A stretch of 32,216 nucleotides of DNA from Candidatus Roizmanbacteria bacterium (GTDB lineage Bacteria; Patescibacteriota; Microgenomatia; UBA1406; GWC2-37-13), in the NCBI GenBank assembly GCA_013335175.1, contig JAAXWC010000016.1, positions 1-32,216 on the forward strand. The letters are read 5' to 3'. The translations under genes were made by a program, and so were the position numbers. A model generated the notes under the pieces. That model searched no databases, was not told where the DNA came from, and worked only from the letters and a program-made list of their open reading frames with translations. Positions 1 to 5,557 of this stretch are shown one piece after another. Position 1 is the stretch's first letter; the number at the start of each line of letters is the position of its first letter.

Positions 1-8
1 CCGCAAAA

Positions 9-27
9 CCCTGAGCATGTCGAAGGG
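9..27. repeat. Short palindromic repeat
   Basis: The arms CCCT and AGGG enclose GAGCATGTCGA, giving the 19-nt unit CCCTGAGCATGTCGAAGGG. From memory, near-identical 'CCTTCGACAnGCTCAGGG' palindromes occur in intergenic DNA of many unrelated bacteria, but I cannot verify copy number here. It directly abuts the 70-bp repeat that follows and has no gene over it. Confidence 0.5.
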
Positions 28-96
28 TGAACGACCAGGGTGGTGCTTTGAACCCTTTTTTTTGTGAACCTGATACGTCTTAGCGCTAAACTACAG
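27..96 (+). repeat. 70-bp imperfect direct repeat, copy A
   Basis: This stretch starts GTGAACGACCAGGGTGGTGC, has a T8 run, and ends near CTACAG. It aligns over its whole length with 1787-1857 at roughly three quarters identity, with the first 28 bases differing at only three positions. AGGGT (38-42) can pair with ACCCT just before the T run, so it could act as a weak intrinsic terminator. On the minus strand the core reads GGTTCAAAGC, loosely like a tRNA T-arm. The two copies bracket the DUF4143 ATPase and the kinase remnant. Confidence 0.55.
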
Positions 97-122
97 TCCC
101 TTGGTCTTCCCATGGCGAGCTC

Positions 123-1262
123 CTACTCGGCGACAAAATCTAAATAATTATCAGGATGAATTACTCCAAGTTCTTTTGACAGGGGATATGCAGTGACCCA
201 GTCCCTCGGAATTATAGGCTTTACTTCTTTCATTGACCATTTACACTCAAAAGGATATAGCTCTCCATCCCGTTCTTCAATTAAATCAATTTCCCGTTGT
301 TCGTAAGTTCTCCAAAAATAAGACTGACCATAGATATTTGTATAAGTCCTCTTTTTTAATCGTTCGGTAATGATGAAATTTTCCCATAACTGCCCAATAT
401 CATTTCTCAAACTTAATTCATTGAACTGTGAAATGACACCATTTCGAATGCCATTATCTAAAAAGTAATACTTTGCCTTACTTGTTACTTCTGATCTTAA
501 GTTTCGACTAAATCCCCCAAGTCGTATAATTACAAACGTTTTTTCTAGAAGATCGATGTATCGTGCAACTGTTTTTACATCAAATCCAAGTTGAGTTGAT
601 AACTCGTTGAAGGACACTTCACTCCCAATTTGAAAGGCAAGTAGTTTTAGTAAATCCAGTAATAATCGCGGTGCTTTTATCGTTTCAAGTGCGAGTATAT
701 CTTTAAAGAGATACGAATTTACAAGCTCGGTGATAATACGATTTTTTTCATCGCGAGAGGTAGCTGTTACTATCTGAGGGTAACTTCCATATATGAGAAA
801 TTCTTCAAGTTTTTGTTTTAAATCGAATTTGTTTTTATTGCTCTTCAATAACTCAAGCTGAGAAATTGGATACATCGTCAGCGTTGTTTTTCGACCAGTG
901 AGCGGTTCACCAACTTCCTGCGAAAGATCAAACGAAGATGACCCTGTAACTATAACCTTAATGCCAGGAATTGTGTCAATAATTATTTTGAGAGCTTTCC
1001 CAATATGCGGTATAAACTGAGCTTCATCGATAGCGAGCAGTTCATACCCCTCAACATATTCTTTAATTCTGGATAGATCAAGGGATGACAACAGTTCTTG
1101 TGTTCGAATATTATCTCCCGTATCGAGTCGATACCGCAGTTTAGTAACTTTTAAAAAGTTATCAAGAAGCGTAGTTTTTCCGACTCTTCGAGCTCCATAC
1201 AAAATAAGTACTTCTTTTGGATGAAAAAAATTTGCTAAATCCTCGTAGATTCTTTGTATCAT
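123..1262 (-). CDS. AAA ATPase with C-terminal DUF4143 domain
   Basis: This is a 379-aa soluble P-loop ATPase of the widespread AAA_14/DUF4143 family. Walker A is GARRVGKT at residues 23-30 and Walker B is LLAIDEAQ at about 75-82. The C-terminal half (about 180-360) is the DUF4143 region, with a winged-helix-like stretch near 215-240. Near 330-345 it has REIDLIEERDGELYPFECKW, which looks like a PD-(D/E)XK-type nuclease fold (E-I-D ... E-C-K). Family members are common, mobile, poorly understood genes of accessory DNA, often discussed as defence- or toxin-related. No role is assigned. A TGGTATAAT extended -10 box lies 8 nt upstream of the ATG and there is no Shine-Dalgarno. The gene is intact and lies between two copies of a 70-bp repeat. 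Confidence 0.88.
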   Translation of the reverse strand: MIQRIYEDLANFFHPKEVLILYGARRVGKTTLLDNFLKVTKLRYRLDTGDNIRTQELLSSLDLSRIKEYVEGYELLAIDEAQFIPHIGKALKIIIDTIPGIKVIVTGSSSFDLSQEVGEPLTGRKTTLTMYPISQLELLKSNKNKFDLKQKLEEFLIYGSYPQIVTATSRDEKNRIITELVNSYLFKDILALETIKAPRLLLDLLKLLAFQIGSEVSFNELSTQLGFDVKTVARYIDLLEKTFVIIRLGGFSRNLRSEVTSKAKYYFLDNGIRNGVISQFNELSLRNDIGQLWENFIITERLKKRTYTNIYGQSYFWRTYEQREIDLIEERDGELYPFECKWSMKEVKPIIPRDWVTAYPLSKELGVIHPDNYLDFVAE

Positions 1263-1270
1263 ATGATTTA

Positions 1271-1276
1271 ATTATA
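1271..1276 (-). promoter_or_regulatory. Extended -10 box of the DUF4143 gene
   Basis: On the minus strand the sequence reads TGG-TATAAT with 8 nt between the hexamer and the ATG at 1262. This is a perfect -10 with a TGn extension. A transcript starting about 7 nt downstream would have a leader of only 1-2 nt, matching the leaderless pattern seen elsewhere in this window. No convincing -35 is visible. Confidence 0.5.
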
Positions 1277-1281
1277 CCACA

Positions 1282-1330
1282 ACTCCATAAATTTGGCATA
1301 ATTTAAGGATTTGCACTCCATAAATTTGGC
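1282..1330. repeat. 33-bp-period direct duplication
   Basis: The 16-mer ACTCCATAAATTTGGC occurs at 1282-1297 and again at 1315-1330, a period of 33 bp. The second copy encodes the last residues (NLWS) of the kinase remnant and the first lies just past its stop. It looks like a small slippage or end-joining duplication at the edge of decaying DNA. Confidence 0.75.
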
Positions 1331-1631
1331 GAAGTTGTCTTATTCCATTCAGGCTGACGAGTTAAGTCAATTGGATGACTCCCATGTTCATTCCCTCTCG
1401 AAACTACTCTATGAATGAGCGTTAAAAACTGGTCTTGATTATCAGAGGCACCACAAATAATCAAAGTATCGTACTCCTGATCGCTTAATGCAGTTTCTAC
1501 TTTCTCAATATTCCATATCCATCGAAAATGATTTTTTTTGTTTTGTTGAAACATCTCTTTATTAATTCTGCACAAACTGATTATTTCCCTGTACCCGACA
1601 AACCTTCAATCAAGCAATTTTTTCTTGCCAT
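1303..1631 (-). pseudogene. Decayed P-loop nucleoside/shikimate-kinase-like gene
   Basis: From an ATG at 1631 the minus strand reads MARKNCLIEGLSGTGK, a typical start of small AAA_18-type kinases. An in-frame TAA follows exactly where the Walker A Thr/Ser is expected. After the stop the same frame continues SVCAELIKR, again family-like (GTGKTSVC.EL..R). A second frame then carries NHFRWIWNIEKVETALSDQ and YDTLIICGAS, which matches the middle of these kinases (H-x-WD-x-xKV), so about 40 residues have been lost and the frame has shifted. The rest to 1303 (90 codons can be read from an alternative TTG at 1575) does not match the family. The gene is dead: stop, internal deletion and frameshift. 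The original substrate cannot be told. Confidence 0.7.
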
Positions 1632-1786
1632 ATAATAAGCTTACTAAATTTGACTACATTTGCCCACGAGGATCGGGTCCGATTTTGAGGGTAAAATATA
1701 CATTTGATACATTGTGAAATTGTACCGAAGAGGTTTAATACTAAAAAAGATCATTGGAAGGCTCTGCATATTCTACTATTTGTTTT

Positions 1787-1857
1787 GTGAACGATCAGGG
1801 CGGTGCCTTGAACCTTTTTTTTTTACGAGTCTGATTCGTCTAAATGCAAAACTGCTG
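1787..1857 (+). repeat. 70-bp imperfect direct repeat, copy B
   Basis: Starts GTGAACGATCAGGGCGGTGC and contains a T10 run. CAGGGC and GCCTTG form a 6-bp stem with a GGT loop, while copy A has CAGGGT/GCTTTG at the same place, so the stem is partly kept by compensating or wobble changes. It has the same orientation as copy A. It lies between the kinase remnant and abiEii, in a 276-base stretch (1632-1907) where I see no gene. Confidence 0.55.
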
Positions 1858-1907
1858 GATCTCAACGTTATGCATCGTTTAGATCCTGCAAAGAGAGCAT
1901 ATTGAAT

Positions 1908-2612
1908 TTATTTGTCCTTACTCAAAATGTTCGATTCGTGTAACCGAAGGTAAAAGAGAAGATCACTTTTCAGATGTTCTTTCACCCAGCTTTTCTGTTT
2001 TGAGTCCAGTAACTCACCTAAACCGGCAAGCAGTTCTGACTGTTTCACGTTTTCAACAAGCGTTTGTGCTCGTGTCAGAGAGTCTTTAAGTGAATATTCA
2101 GACTTTTCGAGTAAATATTCTTCATTTATATTCCACTGTTCTTTCAAGAAAAACCAAAGATCATACATATCACGACTGGCAAATTTTTTTCGTGTCAAAA
2201 GCGCTGCTAATTTTCCCGCAATCATATCATCCTGTTTCATAACAAGCATTGATATGCCTAACAAGTTTTTTACTTCAAAGGCAGATTTTATGACACGTTT
2301 TGAGATCTCGACTTTTACACTCCGTTCTCCTTTTGTATAGCTTAGGAGAAAAAAAAGGGTATGCTTTTTATCTTGAGCTTCCAGAATTGTCCCAAATGGC
2401 GGCAGTATTGATTTAAGTCGTTCAAAGACTTCTTCTTTTTTTGAAGAGTCCAGTAAATCAAAATCAAGATCAACTGAGAAACGAGGAAGATTGTAGAACA
2501 AGAGTGCTGCAGTCCCTCCTTTAAAACCCAGACTGTTCCGAAGATAGGGATCCGAATATATAGCACGAAGAATCCCGATTAAGGTACTTCGATGAATGTC
2601 AATGTTTACCAT
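1908..2612 (-). CDS. abiEii: AbiEii/AbiGii-family toxin (type IV TA nucleotidyltransferase)
   Basis: A 234-aa protein of the nucleotidyltransferase-fold AbiEii/DUF1814 family. These are the toxins of type IV toxin-antitoxin and abortive-infection systems, where the toxin transfers nucleotides to a cellular target (tRNA acceptor ends in studied homologues). Motif evidence: GFKGGTAALLF (the GG of motif I), then RFSVDLDFDLL with the paired acidic residues of motif I. A later lysine-rich region, KQDDMIAGKLAALLTRKKFASRDMYDLW, splits as KQDDMIAGKLAAL and RDMYDLW and matches family motifs III-IV. I chose the ATG at 2612 because AAGGAGGA lies 4 nt upstream, one of the few real Shine-Dalgarno sites in the window. 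An upstream in-frame ATG at 2657 would overlap abiEi by 59 bases. With this start the overlap with the antitoxin gene is 14 bases, so the two are translationally coupled. Confidence 0.88.
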   Translation of the reverse strand: MVNIDIHRSTLIGILRAIYSDPYLRNSLGFKGGTAALLFYNLPRFSVDLDFDLLDSSKKEEVFERLKSILPPFGTILEAQDKKHTLFFLLSYTKGERSVKVEISKRVIKSAFEVKNLLGISMLVMKQDDMIAGKLAALLTRKKFASRDMYDLWFFLKEQWNINEEYLLEKSEYSLKDSLTRAQTLVENVKQSELLAGLGELLDSKQKSWVKEHLKSDLLFYLRLHESNILSKDK

Positions 2613-3186
2613 ATTCCTCCTTATATAACTGATGATAGCTTTCCACTCGTTTTTCAAACGCTTTGTTATGATACAATTTTTTCAAATTTTCCACTTTCTC
2701 CCAGTTAAGCACGCCCAGATTGTCAAAATGGTAGTTTTTATAAATATATACCGCATCTAAAAAAGCGCGCTCTAGAGTTGCAATAGCATACCCCTCCTTA
2801 TGCTCTACCCCATCCGCATTCGTAAGTATACTTGAATTTATCCGTCTGTACTGAATAGCTACACCCTGAACGGATAGAGCTCTTGTTATGTACGATATTG
2901 CAAAAATCGTTTCGTAATACTGAAATGTAACGCCACCTCTACTTAATACTGTTTCAAGACTTATGTACGAAGGAGTGTACAGTTTATTGGCGATTTCATA
3001 ATGACTATATTCAATTTTGGCATATATTCCTCGTTGAATTCTTATAAGTTTATTGATCTTGGTAAAATAGTGAAGTCGCCCCCGTAGACTGTCATAGGGG
3101 ATATCCGGAAAAAGCTGCGCAATTTCGTCAAAAGAAAACACTGTTTGCGGTCTCGTGTAAAGACTAAGGATAAAATTATTGTCCAT
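2599..3186 (-). CDS. abiEi: AbiEi-family antitoxin
   Basis: A 195-aa protein with the AbiEi_4 layout. The N-terminal winged-helix DNA-binding domain covers about residues 1-65 (VFSFDEIAQLFPDIPYDSLR, then LIRIQRGIYA, the conserved 'R.G.Y' wing). The C-terminal domain has YISLETVLSRGGV and the ATLERAFLDAVY motif near 150-161. In studied systems AbiEi both neutralises the toxin's effect and represses its own promoter by binding inverted repeats. Upstream is a matching arrangement: TTGACT-17-TAAAAT with three CTGGAAG half-sites. It is the first gene of the two-gene operon. Both genes look intact. Confidence 0.87.
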   Translation of the reverse strand: MDNNFILSLYTRPQTVFSFDEIAQLFPDIPYDSLRGRLHYFTKINKLIRIQRGIYAKIEYSHYEIANKLYTPSYISLETVLSRGGVTFQYYETIFAISYITRALSVQGVAIQYRRINSSILTNADGVEHKEGYAIATLERAFLDAVYIYKNYHFDNLGVLNWEKVENLKKLYHNKAFEKRVESYHQLYKEEYGKH

Positions 3187-3192
3187 ATTAAG

Positions 3193-3243
3193 CTGGAAGT
3201 TTGAATTATTCCAACTTCCAGTTACATTTTATATGTCTGGAAG
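3193..3243. promoter_or_regulatory. Probable AbiEi operator: three CTGGAAG half-sites
   Basis: CTGGAAGTT at 3193-3201 and AACTTCCAG at 3213-3221 form a perfect 9-bp inverted repeat with an 11-nt spacer. A third CTGGAAG lies at 3237-3243. Start-to-start spacings are about two helical turns. One half-site lies inside the -35/-10 spacer and two lie between the -10 and the abiEi start, where a bound repressor would block transcription. AbiEi proteins are known to bind inverted repeats, so autoregulation is the natural reading. Confidence 0.65.
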
Positions 3244-3254
3244 ATAAAAGTCAA
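3226..3254 (-). promoter_or_regulatory. Promoter of the abiE operon
   Basis: On the minus strand the -35 box TTGACT (3249-3254) is separated by 17 bp from the -10 box TAAAAT (3226-3231). Each box matches the sigma-70 consensus at five of six positions. The predicted start is near 3219, leaving about 33 nt of leader that contains most of the operator. Confidence 0.65.
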
Positions 3255-3320
3255 GTCTGGGTTACATTTTTCAGATTTCGCTTTGTCCACTCTAATCAAC
3301 CCTACTTAGATACCCGACCA

Positions 3321-3509
3321 ATGCACTTGTTTTCTTTTCTGCTTCGAAAACTATGTATCGCCGTTTTATTGGCAGGGACAATTTTATTTATTTTGCTGCT
3401 TTTATCACTAAAAATTAACTGTAGTGTTTTTTTAATGTTCGTTCTACTCACATTAATAGAGTACGCATTGTTCATCATAGCTTGTTTTATTGTGATTAAA
3501 GGAAAATGA
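3321..3509 (+). CDS. Small hydrophobic two-TM protein, possibly a fragment
   Basis: From the ATG at 3321 this encodes 62 residues with two strongly hydrophobic stretches (about 8-30 and 33-58) and a basic tail (IKGK). I do not recognise it. The frame stays open upstream to a TTG at 3201, but that start lies inside the abiE operator, so it is unlikely. The composition would suit a small inner-membrane protein or the membrane tail of a longer, lost protein. There is no clear promoter or Shine-Dalgarno. Its TGA overlaps the ATG of the next tiny frame (ATGA). Confidence 0.3.
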   Translation: MHLFSFLLRKLCIAVLLAGTILFILLLLSLKINCSVFLMFVLLTLIEYALFIIACFIVIKGK

Positions 3510-3631
3510 AAGAAGCGTTAAATTCCTACATAGAATTCACTTTTAAAACTAGTGTGGAAGAAAACTCATTTCCGCATGATCCATTATCATACGTGAAGAC
3601 TTACATTTGTGAAAGAATTTTTTTCGTGTAA
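3506..3631 (+). CDS. 41-aa frame overlapping the previous one, doubtful
   Basis: Starts MKEALNSYIEFTFKTSVEEN and stops at 3631. Its ATG overlaps the TGA of the two-TM frame (ATGA), an arrangement usual in real operons, and it is the only reason to list it. The end runs into a 12-bp stem (3594-3638), so it may be the 5' remnant of a longer gene cut at an element boundary. No family is recognised. Confidence 0.2.
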   Translation: MKEALNSYIEFTFKTSVEENSFPHDPLSYVKTYICERIFFV

Positions 3632-3655
3632 GACTTCAGTCAGGGTCTCGAACCC
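3594..3655. repeat. Two consecutive hairpins, the second T-arm-like
   Basis: The arms TGAAGACTTACA (3594-3605) and TGTAAGACTTCA (3627-3638) pair with one mismatch around a 21-nt T-rich loop. They are followed by GGGT-CTCGA-ACCC (3643-3655) and CTTTT. On the minus strand the second stem reads GGGGTTCGAGACCCT, like a tRNA T-arm with its TTCGA loop. It resembles the tRNA-Glu T-arm at the other end of the plus-strand block (TCGAACCCC shared), so it is a candidate left junction, or simply a terminator. Confidence 0.4.
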
Positions 3656-3908
3656 CTTTTCGCCTCAAAATTGCAGGAAGTATTTGGCCAAATAATTGAT
3701 GAAGATACTTTTAGCCTCAGTTTTATATTTTGTGAGCTGGTATTCACTTACTTCGAACTATTTTGAGGCAATCTTAAATGAGTACATGAGCATTTGCAAG
3801 AATCTTCGGCAGTATTGCGCTTACCAAGATTGAGATAACTCATAATCGGAAATATTATGACAACCTTTCTAACATCAAAGGTAAAAAAGAGAGAAATCTA
3901 ACTCTATA
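3656..3908. other. Gene-free stretch
   Basis: I see no coding region here on either strand. A perfect 9-bp inverted pair, GCCTCAAAA (3662-3670) and TTTTGAGGC (3761-3769), lies 90 bp apart. GCCTCAAAA recurs at 9261-9269 upstream of the recombinase unit. The remainder is AT-rich sequence leading to the GNAT promoter. Confidence 0.5.
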
Positions 3909-3936
3909 TTGAAATTAGCCTATTAGGCTATATCAT
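3909..3936 (+). promoter_or_regulatory. GNAT promoter with palindromic operator in the spacer
   Basis: TTGAAA (3909-3914), a 16-bp spacer, and TATCAT (3931-3936) form a sigma-70-like promoter only 6 nt before the ATG at 3943. The spacer contains the perfect palindrome TAGCCTA-T-TAGGCTA (3916-3930). A repressor bound there would sit between the -35 and -10 boxes. The predicted transcript start falls on or next to the ATG, so the mRNA is probably leaderless. Confidence 0.55.
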
Positions 3937-3942
3937 TTATAT

Positions 3943-4437
3943 ATGGGTGAAATGTCAGATGTACAGATAAAATATAGCGAATTTGATCCAAGCGGAAACG
4001 TGAGTCAAATTGGTGGAAAACAAGAGGTTGCGTTGGAGAAACAGCAAGAATTATCCATACAGGAGCAGGCAGCAAAATTTGGAGGTCGATTAGACACTGA
4101 CGATTGGCAATATATACAACTACTGGCAAATAAAACGAATGAAATGTTAGGAAGGGTTGCCGCCCATAACGATAATAGCTCGAAAGATACTGTTTTTGTA
4201 GATGATTTATGGGTGGATAATTCGGTCCGCAATATGGGAGTAGCGACTTTTTTAGTGAGTGTCTTTGAGCAATTAGCTTCACAACATAACATTAACAAAA
4301 TCCGACTTTTTGCCAGCGGTGAAGGCGATTTATTTACCTTTTACAATAAACTTGGATATAACCGAGAGACTCCGACTAGCACCATAATGACCAAATATCT
4401 AAATTCAACACCACTACACGTAGAAGGGCTTAAGTAA
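3943..4437 (+). CDS. GNAT-family N-acetyltransferase
   Basis: A 164-aa protein. The C-terminal part is a GNAT acetyl-CoA-binding fold: FVDDLWVDNSVRNMGVATFL (about 86-105) covers beta-4 and motif A, with R-N-M-G-V-A as the pyrophosphate-binding loop (usually Q/R-x-x-G-x-G/A). IRLFASGEGDLFTFYNKLGY (about 120-139) is motif B with the usual FYxKLGY. Residues 1-45 are charged, rich in Q and E, and not part of the fold. The substrate cannot be read from sequence. The gene stands alone behind its own palindrome-bearing promoter and is the first gene of the plus-strand accessory block. A second possible start (MSDV) lies three codons in. Confidence 0.8.
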   Translation: MGEMSDVQIKYSEFDPSGNVSQIGGKQEVALEKQQELSIQEQAAKFGGRLDTDDWQYIQLLANKTNEMLGRVAAHNDNSSKDTVFVDDLWVDNSVRNMGVATFLVSVFEQLASQHNINKIRLFASGEGDLFTFYNKLGYNRETPTSTIMTKYLNSTPLHVEGLK

Positions 4438-4481
4438 GATTCCGATATTCAATGTGACCCCAAGGGTCGAGGTTCGGAATC
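4438..4481. repeat. Nested inverted repeats after the GNAT gene
   Basis: GATTCCG (4438-4444) pairs perfectly with CGGAATC (4475-4481). Inside them GACCC-CAA-GGGTC (4456-4468) forms a second 5-bp stem. The structure starts right after the GNAT stop and has no T run, so it is not a classical terminator. It could be a cruciform or an mRNA 3'-end stabiliser. The rest of the 210-nt spacer up to 4611 shows no gene. Confidence 0.5.
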
Positions 4482-4611
4482 ATATTATCCCTGATCTCAT
4501 TACTCTCTTCAACTTATTCTCGAATAGACTAGGCCAGATGGCATTTGCCCCTGTAAGCTACTCCGTATGAGTATTCGAAGTATGGGTAACAATAAAGTAT
4601 CGCTGGCAAAC

Positions 4612-4627
4612 TGCGACACGTGTCGCA
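4612..4627. promoter_or_regulatory. Palindromic operator TGCGACA-CG-TGTCGCA (site 1)
   Basis: A perfect 16-bp palindrome whose left end is 36 nt upstream of the ATG at 4648. GCGACA inside it falls where a -35 box would be, about 18 nt from the AT-rich AATAAATAA that would serve as a -10. The same motif occurs at 9225-9240, and a degenerate copy at 6306-6321 has the same distance to its start codon. Three sites at three gene starts in 4.6 kb point to one shared DNA-binding protein. Confidence 0.7.
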
Positions 4628-4647
4628 TTCAAGAATAAATAAGCTAT

Positions 4648-5085
4648 ATGGCTAAATCCGACAAAACCGACACAAAAACTGGCATAAAGAAGAAACGATT
4701 TCTCGAAGCTCTTGAGAATAAGTCATACGGTGTCAGTGTTCTTGAGGCATGCAAGATTGCGAGAGTGAATCGTCAATACATGTATGAACTACGCTCGGAA
4801 GACCCTGACTTTGCTATGCGATGGGATCAGGCCATTTTGTTTGGCAAACAGACTCTTCAAGATATGGCCATGTCAGTGATTTGTGAACAGCTGAAGAGCG
4901 GTGATAAGACAGTTGCAATGTTTGTCCTACGCCAGCTTGATCCGCAGACTTGGAATAAAGATCGTGAGCGAGTTGGAGAAAATGCAGGACCAGTGCAAAT
5001 GACCCATACAGTATCGCCTCGTTTTGCTAAAGTAATGGAGAGATTACTCAGAGAGACAGAAAACCCTGTGACATCAATAACGTAA
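4648..5085 (+). CDS. HTH protein resembling phage terminase small subunit
   Basis: A 145-aa protein. Residues about 16-65 (KKKRFLEALE, VSVLEACKIARVNRQYMYEL, then RSEDPDFAMRWDQAI) follow the layout of the DNA-binding region of terminase small subunits and HTH_Tnp-like proteins: a helix, a trihelical HTH, and the typical 'DPDFAxxWDxA' stretch. In phages this subunit recognises the packaging site. No large terminase, portal or other packaging gene is present, so here it may instead be a transcription regulator or an accessory DNA-binding factor of the recombinase. It sits directly behind operator site 1, which is consistent with autoregulation. The C-terminal part has no recognised domain. The gene is intact. 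Confidence 0.65.
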   Translation: MAKSDKTDTKTGIKKKRFLEALENKSYGVSVLEACKIARVNRQYMYELRSEDPDFAMRWDQAILFGKQTLQDMAMSVICEQLKSGDKTVAMFVLRQLDPQTWNKDRERVGENAGPVQMTHTVSPRFAKVMERLLRETENPVTSIT

Positions 5086-5102
5086 ATTGATAGAATACAG
5101 AT

Positions 5103-5555
5103 ATGCAAATTTATTCAAAATATGGACCACCAGCGCAAAACAATGTACTGCTTGAGCTTCATGTTCCAGAATTTGAACCTATAAAAGAGTTTTATGGAAA
5201 ACTTGGTTTTGAAATTGTTTGGGAACGAAAGCCTGAAGGGTTCAAAGGATATCTTGTTATAAAACGAGGAGACAATATCCTGTGTTTTTGGGCGGGAAAT
5301 GAGAAAGTACTTGAGCATGAATACTTTAGCCAGTGGAACAAGGATACTAAAAGAGGATATGGTGTTGAACTTGTTATCATGGTCGAAGATGTAGAAGCTA
5401 CATATGAAGAAGTAAAGAAGTTTGCAAAGGTTGTTGAGGAAATGAAGGTAAAGCCTTGGGGACTCAAGGATTTCAGAATCGAAAACCCTTTTGGTTACTA
5501 TCTGAGGATTACTCAGTATCACAACATTCTGGATGATAGAAACGCAGTAAAGTAA
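5103..5555 (+). CDS. VOC-superfamily (glyoxalase/bleomycin-resistance-like) protein
   Basis: A 150-aa protein with the paired beta-alpha-beta-beta-beta modules of the vicinal oxygen chelate fold. LLELHVPEFEPIKEFYGKLG (16-35) opens module 1 and GYGVELVIMVEDVEATYEEV (85-104) opens module 2. Possible metal-ligand positions H20 and E89 are present. The last strand, LKDFRIENPFGYYLRI, has Arg where metal-dependent glyoxalases carry the final Glu, so it may be a binding protein of the bleomycin-resistance type. It lies 17 nt after the HTH gene and only 2 nt before the SDR gene, so the three are likely one transcript. The substrate is unknown. Confidence 0.8.
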   Translation: MQIYSKYGPPAQNNVLLELHVPEFEPIKEFYGKLGFEIVWERKPEGFKGYLVIKRGDNILCFWAGNEKVLEHEYFSQWNKDTKRGYGVELVIMVEDVEATYEEVKKFAKVVEEMKVKPWGLKDFRIENPFGYYLRITQYHNILDDRNAVK

Positions 5556-5557
5556 TT

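Noticed and set aside
27-96. A real tRNA in the repeat on the minus strand
   Set aside because: GGTTCAAAGC resembles a T-loop, but no anticodon arm, D-arm or acceptor pairing can be found around it.
1714-1905. 63-aa open frame on the plus strand
   Set aside because: It runs through the 70-bp repeat and its T run, has no start signal and reads as low-complexity sequence; the repeat explains it.
3923-4298. Minus-strand frames under the GNAT gene
   Set aside because: They are antisense shadows of a clear GNAT protein and have no recognisable motifs or promoter.
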